DNA from: JAHOYW01 sp963664605
GTDB taxonomy: Bacteria; Verrucomicrobiota; Lentisphaeria; Victivallales; Victivallaceae
Assembly (NCBI GenBank): GCA_963664605.1
Contig: OY761536.1
Span: forward strand, 2,666,001-2,730,000
Direction: 5' to 3'
DNA: 64,000 nucleotides
The notes below the pieces were generated by a model, which searched no databases, was not told the DNA's origin, and worked only from the letters and a program-made list of their open reading frames with translations. Below are positions 32,708 to 41,322 of the stretch, piece after piece. Both the position numbers and the translations under genes were made by a program. Position 1 is the first letter of the stretch, and the number at the start of each line of letters is the position of its first letter.

Positions 32708-34543
32708 ATGAAAAATTTACTCAAAGAAAAGCTTGATAATCATGTAGTTATATTCGACGGCGCGATTGGAACAGAGTTTTATAAACGCGACTTCTTTATT
32801 AATACATCATATGAAAACCTCTGCCTGACCGCTCCTGATGTGGTTAAAGATATTCACAGCTCATACGTAAAAGCCGGAGCTGAGATAATCACCACCAATA
32901 CTTATAGCGCTAACCGTAATAAATTAAAACAGTACGGACTCGCTGACAAAACAATTGAAATAAACCGCGCTGCAATCAAGCTTGCCAAAGAAGCCTGTGC
33001 AGAAGATACGCTAGTTGCCGGTTCAATCGGTCCGGTCGGAAAAAGCACAAGCCTTCACAAGCTGACCTTCGATGAATCCGTGGATATCATCGGTGAACAA
33101 ATAACAACTATGCAGGATGCTGGAGCCGACTTTATCTTATGTGAAACAATCCATTCATTAAAAGATGCTAAGATTGCCATTGCAGCAGTTGAGAAATATG
33201 GTAAAATTCCATATATGTTCAGTTTTGCCGTGGATTCAGAACTTGAAACTCCCAAAGGGGAATCAATGGCATCAATGCTGAAAATATTTGATACAGCTAC
33301 TAAAAAGCCCACCGCTATAGGACTAAACTGTAATATCGGCGCCAACGGCATGCTTGAAGCACTTGAAAAAGTTTTAAAAATAACTAAACTGCCCGTCATT
33401 GCCCAGCCTAATGCCGGATTGCCTAAGCAGGTTGATAACCGTATGATCTATATGTGCAGCCCTGAATACCTGACTACATATGCTGTGCGTTACATCAATC
33501 TTGGGGCCAGCGGTGTCGGTGGATGCTGTGGAACCGGGCCGGAACATATCGCTGATATTGCAAGGAGTATAAAACCTCTCAGCAAAACCAGCATTATTCA
33601 CAGTCAGGACAAAAAAGAGGAAATCCCATTGCAAGAAGCTGTCCCGATGGAACAGCGTTCAAAGTTTGCCGCCAAATTGTTTCGCGGGGAATTTATAACT
33701 TCTATTGAAATCACTCCTCCACGCGGTTTTGACCTGGATACAACTATCGAAAAAGCGATAAAATGCCGCGAAGCCGGGATTGACGCTATAAATATTCCTG
33801 ACGGGCCGCGCGCAAGTTCCAGGATTTCACCAATCATAACCGCTATTGAGATTCAGGAAAAAGCCGGAATAGAAGCGGTACTGCATTGCTGCTGCCGTGA
33901 TAAAAACTTGATCGGCATGCAGGCTGACCTGCTTGGCTGCGCCTGTAAAAAAGTTAATAATATTCTGTTTATCACCGGAGATCCTCCAAAACTTGGAGAT
34001 TATCCTTTCGCCTCAGCGGTATTTGACGTTGATTCGATTGGTATTCTGAAAGTATGTGACAAGCTCAACCACGGCGTGGACATCGGCGGTAAGACTATCG
34101 GGGCCCCTACCCCGATCTGCCCTGGAGCCGGAGCTGACCCCAACGCTATAGATATGGAACGCGAAATCAACCGTTTGCGGGAAAAAGTCGCGGCTGGAGC
34201 TGAATACATTATTACTCAACCGGTTTTTGACACCAAAGCTTTATTCAAATTCATGGAACGTATTTCTGATGTAAAAGTTCCGATTATTGCCGGAATATGG
34301 CCGTTGGCAAGTTACCGGAACGCTCAGTTCATGAAACACGAAGTGCCCGGTGTGACAGTGCCGGATGAAATAATGGAACGCATGGCTGCTGTCGAAAGCC
34401 GCGAAGAACAACGTGCGGTCGGTATAGCAATCGCTCGTGAAGCTGTTGAAGAACTCCATGGGCATATTCAAGGCGTTCAAGTCAGTGCGCCGTTCGGAAA
34501 TATTAACAGTGCCCTTGAGGTGCTGGAAGGTTATAAGGGATAG
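32708..34543 (+). CDS. Bifunctional homocysteine S-methyltransferase / 5,10-methylenetetrahydrofolate reductase
   Basis: A 611-residue two-domain fusion, of the YitJ type. Residues 1-290 form the homocysteine methyltransferase barrel: VVIFDGAIGTEF, IITTNTYSANRNKL (the first zinc-binding region) and the GASGVGGCCGTGPEHI zinc Cys pair. Residues about 305-611 form the MTHFR barrel: FITSIEITPPRGFDLD, EAVLHCCCRDKN, LFITGDPPKLGDYPF and IITQPVFDTKALFKF. It would both reduce methylene-THF and methylate homocysteine, making methionine without separate MetH. It overlaps no gene and is 5 nt upstream of the TIM-barrel gene. No SAM riboswitch was seen in the 112-nt leader. Confidence 0.92.
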   Translation: MKNLLKEKLDNHVVIFDGAIGTEFYKRDFFINTSYENLCLTAPDVVKDIHSSYVKAGAEIITTNTYSANRNKLKQYGLADKTIEINRAAIKLAKEACAEDTLVAGSIGPVGKSTSLHKLTFDESVDIIGEQITTMQDAGADFILCETIHSLKDAKIAIAAVEKYGKIPYMFSFAVDSELETPKGESMASMLKIFDTATKKPTAIGLNCNIGANGMLEALEKVLKITKLPVIAQPNAGLPKQVDNRMIYMCSPEYLTTYAVRYINLGASGVGGCCGTGPEHIADIARSIKPLSKTSIIHSQDKKEEIPLQEAVPMEQRSKFAAKLFRGEFITSIEITPPRGFDLDTTIEKAIKCREAGIDAINIPDGPRASSRISPIITAIEIQEKAGIEAVLHCCCRDKNLIGMQADLLGCACKKVNNILFITGDPPKLGDYPFASAVFDVDSIGILKVCDKLNHGVDIGGKTIGAPTPICPGAGADPNAIDMEREINRLREKVAAGAEYIITQPVFDTKALFKFMERISDVKVPIIAGIWPLASYRNAQFMKHEVPGVTVPDEIMERMAAVESREEQRAVGIAIAREAVEELHGHIQGVQVSAPFGNINSALEVLEGYKG

Positions 34544-34548
34544 TAAGT

Positions 34549-35463
34549 ATGCCGTCAGATAAAATATTACTGGACTTTACTTCTTCACCTTTTAAAAAAG
34601 CCAATGGCATGGCGAATTTGGAAGAATGCCGGAAGGCCGCGGAAAAATGCGGCTTTGACTTTGGTGTTCAGCTCCATAATACAGCCGGAGCCGATGAGAT
34701 TGCGCCTTTGGTAAAAGCCGGCATAAAGCTCAGCGCTCACGCTCCTCTAGTCGCTGAATACGCCATAAATCTCGGCGCTGAATCTTTTGACCTGTCTGAA
34801 CAATTGATCGAATACAATTGTGAAATGTTCAGAAAACTGGGGATTACGCAAACTGTCTTTCATGGTTTTGCGATGTCTGACCAACCGGTTCCAATGTTCG
34901 GAAACAAACGCTCATATGATGAATGCATGAATGAAATTTTCCGTCCTGAACTATCCATTGACGGCAAAAGCCGCATATGTTCAAATTTTACGGATACCCC
35001 GGAATTCAAAGAACGTCGCCAGCGTGTCAAAGAACGTTTAAAATATATCCGGGAAACTTATCCCGATATATTATGGTGCATAGAAAATGATTTTCCAGCT
35101 TACGGTTCTGCGAATATTTTTTCTGAAGACGCTATATTTTTGGATAATCCGCTTTGTCTTGACAGCAGTCATTTATGGGCGACAACCAATGTCTTTAACC
35201 GGGATTTTCATGAAGAAACATTAAAATTCCTGGATAGCGGACAAGTAAAAATGGCACATATCCACGCATCTATTTATACTGATGAAATCCCCAAAGAGGA
35301 ATGGAGCGACGGACATTTGCCCTTAAATACCCCTAATGCAATGGAACTGCCGCGTTTTATCCGTGCCTGCCGTGAAGCGGATGTAAAACATTATGTTCTT
35401 GAAATCCCCAGCGGCAACAGCGAAGATATTTATGCTTTTGCCGCGATGTGGAGGAACCAGTGA
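34549..35463 (+). CDS. Sugar phosphate isomerase/epimerase-like TIM-barrel protein
   Basis: A 304-residue protein of the xylose-isomerase-like (AP endonuclease 2) superfamily. Seen: IKLSAHAPLV, TVFHGFAMSD, the acidic metal-site segment LWCIENDFPAYG, LCLDSSHLWAT, VKMAHIHASI and HYVLEIPSGN, which supply the Glu/Asp/His typical of a single metal site. Substrate not predictable. It starts 5 nt after the methyltransferase fusion gene and is followed 9 nt later by the sigma-54 regulator, so these three probably share an mRNA. Confidence 0.75.
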   Translation: MPSDKILLDFTSSPFKKANGMANLEECRKAAEKCGFDFGVQLHNTAGADEIAPLVKAGIKLSAHAPLVAEYAINLGAESFDLSEQLIEYNCEMFRKLGITQTVFHGFAMSDQPVPMFGNKRSYDECMNEIFRPELSIDGKSRICSNFTDTPEFKERRQRVKERLKYIRETYPDILWCIENDFPAYGSANIFSEDAIFLDNPLCLDSSHLWATTNVFNRDFHEETLKFLDSGQVKMAHIHASIYTDEIPKEEWSDGHLPLNTPNAMELPRFIRACREADVKHYVLEIPSGNSEDIYAFAAMWRNQ

Positions 35464-35472
35464 GGAGAAAAT

Positions 35473-36816
35473 ATGACTAAAAAAAGTTTGTTAATCGTTG
35501 ACGACGAACGCAATACACGTGATGCTCTGCGCCGCTACTTCTCCAAAAGATTTGAAATAACTACTGCAGAAGACGGCATGATTGCGATCAACCTTCTAAA
35601 AAACAATAACTACGATCTGGTTCTCACCGATTTAAAAATGCCAGGGGCTGGCGGAATGAGCGTACTTGATGCTACTTTAGGGAAAAATCCACCGCCCAAC
35701 TGTATAGTCCTCACGGCTTACGGTTCTATCGAAACAGCAGTAAGCGCCGTCAAAGCCGGAGCCTTTGACTTTGTAACCAAACCTGTCAACCTTGATAAGC
35801 TTGAAGTTGTTATCAACCGTGCGCTTGAATCCCTCGAACAAACAGAAAAAACTGTTCAATCCACGGAAAAAACAGAGAATGAAATTGATCTAAGCAATAT
35901 TGTCGCAAAATCCAAAGTAATGCAGGATATCATGCAGACTGTCCGCCAGGTTGCTGCAAGCCGTTCAACCGTACTGCTTAGCGGCGAAAGCGGGACCGGC
36001 AAGGAAGTTATAGCTCAAACCCTGCATCTTTTGAGCGGACGAAAAGGAAAATTTGTTCCGGTTCACTGTGCGGCATTGTCAGCCAACCTCCTCGAAAGTG
36101 AATTATTCGGACATGAAAAAGGTTCTTTCACCGGGGCTACAGATACTAAACAGGGACGCTTTGAATTAGCGGACGGCGGAACTTTGTTCCTTGATGAAAT
36201 CGGAGAGATTGATCCACAGGTGCAGGTAAAACTCCTGCGGGTACTTGAAACCAGGTCATTTGAGCGTGTCGGCGGAGTGGAATCAATAACTACTAAAGCA
36301 CGGCTTATTTCCGCGACAAACCGTAACTTAAAAGAACAAGTCAAGGAAGGCAATTTTCGCGAAGACCTTTTTTATCGTCTGGACGTTGTGAATATAAAGC
36401 TTCCAGCCCTGCGCGAGCGCACCGAGGACATTCCAGTCCTGATTGAAAAATTCATAGCTGAATTCGCAAAAGATAATGATAAAAAGATCAATGGTGTCAC
36501 AAGTAGCGCTATGGATATTCTTCAGAAATATTCCTGGCCCGGAAATATCCGTGAACTGCGTAACTGTATTGAACGCATGATAGTATTATGTCCCGGCGAT
36601 ACGCTGGATATAAACGATCTTCCTGAGAATATTCGTACCAATAAGAGCGAACTTGAAAACAATACAGAAAACACTCTGGACTTAAACCAGCACGAAGCCC
36701 AGTTAATCAGCAAAGCCCTGGAGGAATGCAACGGCAACCGTACTCTTGCGGCTAAAAAACTGGGAATAAGCCGCCGCACTCTTCACCGCCGCCTCCATGA
36801 ATTCAACCTGATTTAA
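35473..36816 (+). CDS. Sigma-54-dependent response regulator (NtrC family)
   Basis: A 447-residue regulator. The receiver domain (1-120) has phospho-acceptor D53 in VLTDLKMPG. The AAA+ domain has Walker A GESGTGKE (171-178), the sigma-54 contact loop GSFTGA (217-222, one residue off the usual GAFTGA), Walker B LFLDEIGE (238-245) and an arginine-finger region. The C-terminal Fis-type HTH (NRTLAAKKLGISRRTLHRRL) binds DNA. It activates sigma-54 promoters. No partner kinase is adjacent; the NtrB-like kinase at 2.7-3.9 kb is a candidate. It lies 9 nt after the TIM-barrel gene and 47 nt before sixA. Confidence 0.95.
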   Translation: MTKKSLLIVDDERNTRDALRRYFSKRFEITTAEDGMIAINLLKNNNYDLVLTDLKMPGAGGMSVLDATLGKNPPPNCIVLTAYGSIETAVSAVKAGAFDFVTKPVNLDKLEVVINRALESLEQTEKTVQSTEKTENEIDLSNIVAKSKVMQDIMQTVRQVAASRSTVLLSGESGTGKEVIAQTLHLLSGRKGKFVPVHCAALSANLLESELFGHEKGSFTGATDTKQGRFELADGGTLFLDEIGEIDPQVQVKLLRVLETRSFERVGGVESITTKARLISATNRNLKEQVKEGNFREDLFYRLDVVNIKLPALRERTEDIPVLIEKFIAEFAKDNDKKINGVTSSAMDILQKYSWPGNIRELRNCIERMIVLCPGDTLDINDLPENIRTNKSELENNTENTLDLNQHEAQLISKALEECNGNRTLAAKKLGISRRTLHRRLHEFNLI

Positions 36817-36863
36817 ATATTATAAAAAGCTAAAAACAACATATCTGATGTTCAGGCTAATCT

Positions 36864-37337
36864 ATGAAAAATTTATTGATGTTCAGGCATGCTCAAACGG
36901 AAATAATGGCTAAATCCGATATGGCACGTCAGCTTACTGAAAAGGGAACAGCTGACGCTGCAGCCATTGGGAACATGCTGCATAGAATTGGAGTTACCGC
37001 TGATATTATAGTTTCCAGTCCTGCCGCACGAGCGAAAGAAACCGCCCGGTTAATCGCACACGGTATCCGGTATAATGAAAATGCACTTGTCACGGAAAAA
37101 CTTATCTATAATGCTCACGCTGAAGACCTCGTTTCATTCATAAGGAACTTTGACGATACGGTGCAATCTTTAATCATTGTCGGGCATAATCCGACAATGA
37201 TGCAGGCAATCAATATTCTTGGCAGCAAAAGAATAGCTCATCTCTATGCCGGACATGGGGTAAAATTCCAATTCAATACCGCATCCTGGGAAAATATCGG
37301 AATTGACACTTGCAGTTATCAGTCACGTCTTGCATGA
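36864..37337 (+). CDS. Phosphohistidine phosphatase, SixA-like
   Basis: A 157-residue histidine-phosphatase-superfamily protein. The phospho-acceptor His lies in MLFRHAQTEI (RHA in place of RHG), VSSPAARAKETARL gives the second Arg, and IIVGHNPTMMQ carries the second catalytic His. SixA dephosphorylates HPt phosphohistidines in E. coli; RHA-type members are common in other phyla. Its position right after a response regulator suggests a link to phosphorelay control, but this is inference. Confidence 0.8.
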   Translation: MKNLLMFRHAQTEIMAKSDMARQLTEKGTADAAAIGNMLHRIGVTADIIVSSPAARAKETARLIAHGIRYNENALVTEKLIYNAHAEDLVSFIRNFDDTVQSLIIVGHNPTMMQAINILGSKRIAHLYAGHGVKFQFNTASWENIGIDTCSYQSRLA

Positions 37338-37370
37338 TGGATTATAATCTTGCTACGCTAGACTTAGCAT

Positions 37371-37403
37371 AAAAAAAGCCGGTCAGAATTTTCTGACCGG
37401 CTT
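37371..37403 (-). terminator. Rho-independent terminator of rpsO
   Basis: Stem AAAGCCGGTCAG / CTGACCGGCTTT with loop AATTTT. On the minus strand the hairpin is followed by a T-run (seven A on plus at 37371-37377). It ends 13 nt from the rpsO stop and may also stop the converging sixA transcript. Confidence 0.9.
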
Positions 37404-37416
37404 TAATAAACTATAC

Positions 37417-37683
37417 TTATTTCGTGCGAAGACCGAGTTTAACGGTGAGTGCCAAATAAGACGCGTGATCTTTATGGCTTAAGTATTTCAAAAGTTTCTT
37501 ACGACGGCTAACCATCATCAACAGACCATGCTGGGTGCTTTTGTCTTTTTTATTAGCACGCAAATGCTGGGTTAATTCGTTGATACGATTAGTTAAAATC
37601 GCAATTTGAACTTCTGAAGAACCAGTATCTTTCTCTGATTTCGCGAAGCTTTTAATTACTTCAGCTTTTAATGCCTTGTCCAT
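37417..37683 (-). CDS. rpsO: 30S ribosomal protein S15
   Basis: An 88-residue protein (standard length) binding the central domain of 16S rRNA. Seen: the DTGSSEVQIAILTNRINELT helix, TQHLRANKKDKSTQHGLLMMV and SRRKKLLKYL, then YLALTVKLGLR. It is a helical, basic protein of the four-helix bundle type. Ribosome site AAAGAGG precedes the ATG. It is a single gene facing sixA. In many bacteria pnp follows rpsO; here it does not. Confidence 0.98.
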   Translation of the reverse strand: MDKALKAEVIKSFAKSEKDTGSSEVQIAILTNRINELTQHLRANKKDKSTQHGLLMMVSRRKKLLKYLSHKDHASYLALTVKLGLRTK

Positions 37684-38033
37684 ATCTTTACCTCTTTAAT
37701 TGCGTGTCCCGCAGCCGACATTGTCAGGCATAACAACATTTACCGCGTGAACCGTTAATAATAAAACGAATCACTATAATACAAGCAAATTCCTAAAATG
37801 CAAATGGAAAAAGAAAATTTTAAGGCTTTTAGTTTAAAGATTTAAGGGTTAAGTTTTAAGGAATTAAATTTCAATTATCGTAATTTTATTATATTTTTCA
37901 CAAAATCACGCCGCAAAACCATATTTCAAATATCCAAAAATCTTTTTCTAAATTAAAATCAAATTAATCCTGTAATCCTGTCTGATTTTTCCTCTCATAA
38001 AACGCAGCACACAGCACATAATACGCCTTTTGG
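37684..38033. other. Intergenic region with short low-complexity repeats
   Basis: No gene is seen. The first part must hold the rpsO promoter (minus strand); no clear hexamers are called. About 37831-37866 has TTTAAAGATTTAAGGGTTAAG-like T/A repeats resembling 14347-14373. AATCCTGTAATCCTGTC (37968-37984) is a tandem pair of an AATCCTGT unit of a type that recurs as intergenic repeat in such genomes. Confidence 0.5.
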
Positions 38034-38070
38034 TTGACATTTATTTTAGGTGTAAATAATGACAAAGGAG
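38034..38070 (+). promoter_or_regulatory. Promoter and ribosome site of the tail-fibre cassette
   Basis: TTGACA (38034-38039) is a perfect -35; AATAAT (38055-38060) is a good -10 at 15-nt spacing. AAAGGAG (38064-38070) precedes the ATG at 38078. The short spacing leaves little leader, so the -10 call is tentative. Confidence 0.5.
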
Positions 38071-38077
38071 CGTTTTT

Positions 38078-39553
38078 ATGCGAGTGTTACATCAAAATAA
38101 TATTGACTTTAATGTTGACTCAAATGCTGAAGTCAGCCGTCGCAGTACCTGGCACGTCATGCTGGATGAGTCGGCTGTTGCTGGCACAGAATGGGTGGGC
38201 ATACGTGAACTTGCCGAACAATGGGCAGGAGCAGTCGGTGACGCCTGGCGTTTACCGTCAGCTGATTCGACAAACTATACAGAAGATACAGATTTTATTA
38301 TCAGTGAGATCAGTTTCAAGTCACTGGCGCGTTACATATATGAAGTATCTTACACGGGAATCAAAAAACATCTGACAGCCGAGATTATCGGAGGTGTCAC
38401 AGAAAATATTAATAATTCATCCGAACGTTCCAAAAGCGCCACATGGAAAGTTCATGCTGACTCACTGGACGGCTGGCTGCCGCAGATAGGTGATCTAATG
38501 AGCTGGGCCGGGGATGACTTCCTTTGCGAGGATATCCAACTGCAGGAACATGCCAGCGGAGAATGGGAAGTCAAGTTAAGCGCCAAAGACATGAGTGTGA
38601 TGATGATAGGAAATCCGACTTTATCACGCACCAACAGTCACGAAAGTGTTCGTACAGCTAAATGGCGTGTAAGCCTGAATGCCTATGAAGACTTTATCAC
38701 AAGCAACGCCATAAACAGTGATGCTTCAAGCTGGGCTGGAAGCGCATATTACATAACGGATATACAGGTAAGCCCTCACGGACAAATAGCCTATTACATC
38801 ATCCTTGAAGCCCAATATGCCGAAACCCGCTTACTTAGTGTAAAACATTCCGAAGCATTCAATGGTTATAACTCTGCAGGAGGAATCAATAAGGTTGTGG
38901 TATGGACAGGACGCTGGCGGGTTCATCGCGACAACTTGTCGGATTTTGAGGACATGGTAGGGGAATCAGCAGCGGACTGGAGTATTCAAGGAGCAATAAT
39001 CACTAAAGTAGACCCGGTTCGCGTAACAGACCTGATTTATGAAGTCGTAATGGAAGCCAAAGAACCAGACAACTCGGGTGCGGGTGCGCTGGAGTTCAAT
39101 ATGGATGACCGTTCCAGGCTCGGAAGCAGAGTAGATATATTATGTAAAGAAGTTGACTACCTGCTCAACGCCAGTGAGTGCGGCTGGAATAAAAATTCAC
39201 AGGGAAAATATGAGGAAATTCCTGAATGGGAAGCTGAAAAACTATGTCCTTTCACAACTACGTCCGCCCTCCCCGCCGAGATGATTGATGCTAATTTAAA
39301 ATGTGTCCATGTAACTCAAACAAGTTTTCTGCGCGGCCGGTCGAAAGCCCATGTCCGGATGAACCTGGACTGGAGCAGAACCCCGCGTATTGTGAATTCT
39401 GTAGCCGGGGTATTGGGTTCATGGTTAAAGCAATCATTTGATACCGAAGAAGTTTTCGACAATGAAGGCAAACGCTGGACAAAAATAATCCGTTCATATA
39501 TTCACACTCCAGCCAATTACACATGGAACAGCAATTACGGAGGCCACAAATAA
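38078..39553 (+). CDS. Repeat protein of a phage-tail-like cassette, unknown function
   Basis: A 491-residue protein, not recognised. It shows four related units of about 80-95 residues, opening with STWHVMLDES (near 24), ATWKVHADSL (near 124), AKWRVSLNAY (near 195) and GRWRVHRDNL (near 280). Each has a Trp-x-Val start, a DxxxW stretch (SWAG in three) and an end such as YEVSYTG, WEVKLSAKD, YYIILEAQ or YEVVMEAKE. The C-terminal 130 residues are different and end in HTPANYTWNSNYGGHK. There is no signal peptide. The repeated beta-rich units suggest an extended particle component such as a baseplate or tail spike, in keeping with the neighbours. Confidence 0.6.
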   Translation: MRVLHQNNIDFNVDSNAEVSRRSTWHVMLDESAVAGTEWVGIRELAEQWAGAVGDAWRLPSADSTNYTEDTDFIISEISFKSLARYIYEVSYTGIKKHLTAEIIGGVTENINNSSERSKSATWKVHADSLDGWLPQIGDLMSWAGDDFLCEDIQLQEHASGEWEVKLSAKDMSVMMIGNPTLSRTNSHESVRTAKWRVSLNAYEDFITSNAINSDASSWAGSAYYITDIQVSPHGQIAYYIILEAQYAETRLLSVKHSEAFNGYNSAGGINKVVVWTGRWRVHRDNLSDFEDMVGESAADWSIQGAIITKVDPVRVTDLIYEVVMEAKEPDNSGAGALEFNMDDRSRLGSRVDILCKEVDYLLNASECGWNKNSQGKYEEIPEWEAEKLCPFTTTSALPAEMIDANLKCVHVTQTSFLRGRSKAHVRMNLDWSRTPRIVNSVAGVLGSWLKQSFDTEEVFDNEGKRWTKIIRSYIHTPANYTWNSNYGGHK

Positions 39554-39555
39554 TT

Positions 39556-40077
39556 ATGAGCATAACTGTCTTCAAAAAATGGACCAGCGCAGTTTCATAT
39601 CTGGACGAAAAGATCAAGAATAACCGTATAATAGCCGGTCGCAACATTAAGTTGGAAAACACCGGAAATGGTATCAGGATTCACAGTTTAACAGCCGGAA
39701 TATCTCAAAGCGGCGACACTTACAACGGGTATTTCAAGCCAGTCCAGACAGCAGATAATAAAATAAAGATTGTTTGCGGATTCAATGAAGGCAGGCTGTA
39801 TGCCGGAAAGGTAAATGTTAATTATTTCCCGAGGGATGTCGCTGTAGTTGAAAGTACTATTACTGAAAACTGCTTTATCTATTTGGAATGCGGCATTGTC
39901 GGCAGTCCGGCTACCGGAGCCACCGCCGAAATAAAGATGTCTGCCGTTTATCCGGAAAGCATAGAAGGAACTTACCGGGATTTAATCAGCGAGGTTACTT
40001 TTGCCGACGATAAAATTACCGGCTTCAGCAGGCATGATGTCAATAAAAATATTTTAATAGGCGGGGATTGTTCATAA
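39556..40077 (+). CDS. Tail-cassette protein with C-terminal GGDCS tag
   Basis: From the ATG at 39556 (2 nt after the previous stop) the product has 173 residues; an earlier in-frame ATG at 39523 lies in the preceding gene. The N-terminal VSYLDEKIKNNRIIAGRNIKLE followed by GNGIRIHS looks like a coiled-coil/trimeric junction used in fibre proteins. The middle is beta-rich. The protein ends GGDCS. The same GGDCS occurs near the end of the next gene, where 14 nt are identical. The stop overlaps the next start (TAATG). Confidence 0.55.
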   Translation: MSITVFKKWTSAVSYLDEKIKNNRIIAGRNIKLENTGNGIRIHSLTAGISQSGDTYNGYFKPVQTADNKIKIVCGFNEGRLYAGKVNVNYFPRDVAVVESTITENCFIYLECGIVGSPATGATAEIKMSAVYPESIEGTYRDLISEVTFADDKITGFSRHDVNKNILIGGDCS

Positions 40078-40961
40078 TGGGAATACATCAAAATAAAAAC
40101 GGCTTATTTTCCATGTGCGACAATGGATTGCTGCGCTTATCCAAATGCGCCAGTTTTGACTGCCGCCAGATTATTTACGTTGACAAGAAAGCGACAGGAA
40201 CCGGGGACGGCTCAAGCTGGGGAAATGCCTATACCAGTATTCAAACAGCGATAAACGCCCAGCCGTGCAAGGAAATACAAATCAAGGGCTATGGGGAAAA
40301 TGATTGTTACCCTGCCGGAATACCCCTCATAGATTGCGTTTATTTAAAAGGCGTGAACACCGGAAGCGGCGATATGTGGATAGACGGCGAAAACAGTTAT
40401 ATACGCGGGATTGATGGTAAAAACTTAACTTCAACAAGGTTAGAAAATATAAATATAAAAGGATGTAAATATTCTAACTTTATTAATTGTTACGAGTTAA
40501 TCAGCTGTAATACAAAAGACACATATCTAAAATCACAATGGGGAAGTTTTTTTTATTGCGTATTGCTAAATAATTGTGAGGCAGATAGCATATACGGCGA
40601 TGATGCGTTTAAAAATTGCAAAACGATGATTGATTGTACTTCAAAAAATTCATCTTTTGGCTTTTGGAATAGTGTTTCTTTTGGCCCTTATGACTTAATT
40701 AATTGTAAAGCGATCAATAATTTCTATACAAGTTTTACTGGCAGGCCTGGTTCAACCTTTACGGGATGTGTAGCAGATGGAAACTTAAATTACGCATTTT
40801 CAACAAATGGCTGTACGTACATAGATTGTATAGCGATAAATAATCAATGGTGCGGATATCGTCATGATTATATTGAAAATACTTATATAAACTGTACAGA
40901 CAGCAATAATTGTCTTGCCTGGGGCGGGGATTGTTCTCAATATGATTGCGACACGGTATGA
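40077..40961 (+). CDS. Right-handed beta-helix (pectate-lyase-like) protein, fibre-type
   Basis: From the ATG at 40077 the protein has 294 residues. Residues about 35-70 (IYVDKKATGTGDGSSWGNA, then YTSIQTAIN) are the entry motif of DUF1565-type parallel beta-helices. The remainder is made of short coils with repeated N-C-x pattern (LINCKAINN, YIDCIAINNQ, YINCTDSNN), one per turn, so Cys and Asn ladders line the helix. The end is GGDCSQYDCDTV, sharing GGDCS with the previous gene. The C-terminal two thirds is AT-richer than the start. Such helices bind or cut polysaccharides at virus tips; no catalytic residues are evident. Confidence 0.65.
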   Translation: MGIHQNKNGLFSMCDNGLLRLSKCASFDCRQIIYVDKKATGTGDGSSWGNAYTSIQTAINAQPCKEIQIKGYGENDCYPAGIPLIDCVYLKGVNTGSGDMWIDGENSYIRGIDGKNLTSTRLENINIKGCKYSNFINCYELISCNTKDTYLKSQWGSFFYCVLLNNCEADSIYGDDAFKNCKTMIDCTSKNSSFGFWNSVSFGPYDLINCKAINNFYTSFTGRPGSTFTGCVADGNLNYAFSTNGCTYIDCIAINNQWCGYRHDYIENTYINCTDSNNCLAWGGDCSQYDCDTV

Positions 40962-41269
40962 CTATGAATAAAACTAATATAAAAATTGCGGAACAGTACG
41001 AAAAAACGGCAAAAATGCTTTTAGAAAAAGCAAAACTGTTAAAGACTGGAATAAGTCTTAATCAGTGCATCCACGGCAAATACACACACCAGTCGTTCAC
41101 CGGGTGCAAGACCTGCGGCAGCCCCAAAGTGGTTATTTGCAATCATAAAAAAGTTATAGGTAAACGCCGCAACTCAAAAGGATGCAACCCGGCAAATTGT
41201 AAATATTTTAAGACGTTGACCGTCGGCAGTGAACCTGAAAACAGGCTCACTGCTCACGCCAATAGCTAA
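40958..41269 (+). CDS. Small cysteine-rich protein
   Basis: A 103-residue protein starting at the ATG overlapping the previous stop (ATGA, 40958-40961). An N-terminal helix (KIAEQYEKTAKMLLEKAKLL) is followed by seven Cys and several His in CIHGKYTHQ, CKTCGS, VICNHKK, KGCNPANC, suggesting zinc or iron-sulfur binding. No known domain is recognised. It sits between two fibre-type genes, so a structural or assembly role is possible. Confidence 0.55.
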   Translation: MTMNKTNIKIAEQYEKTAKMLLEKAKLLKTGISLNQCIHGKYTHQSFTGCKTCGSPKVVICNHKKVIGKRRNSKGCNPANCKYFKTLTVGSEPENRLTAHANS

Positions 41270-41322
41270 AGATATAAATAAATCAATAAATAAAATTCCT
41301 CATAGAGGAGAAGGAGCAGTAA

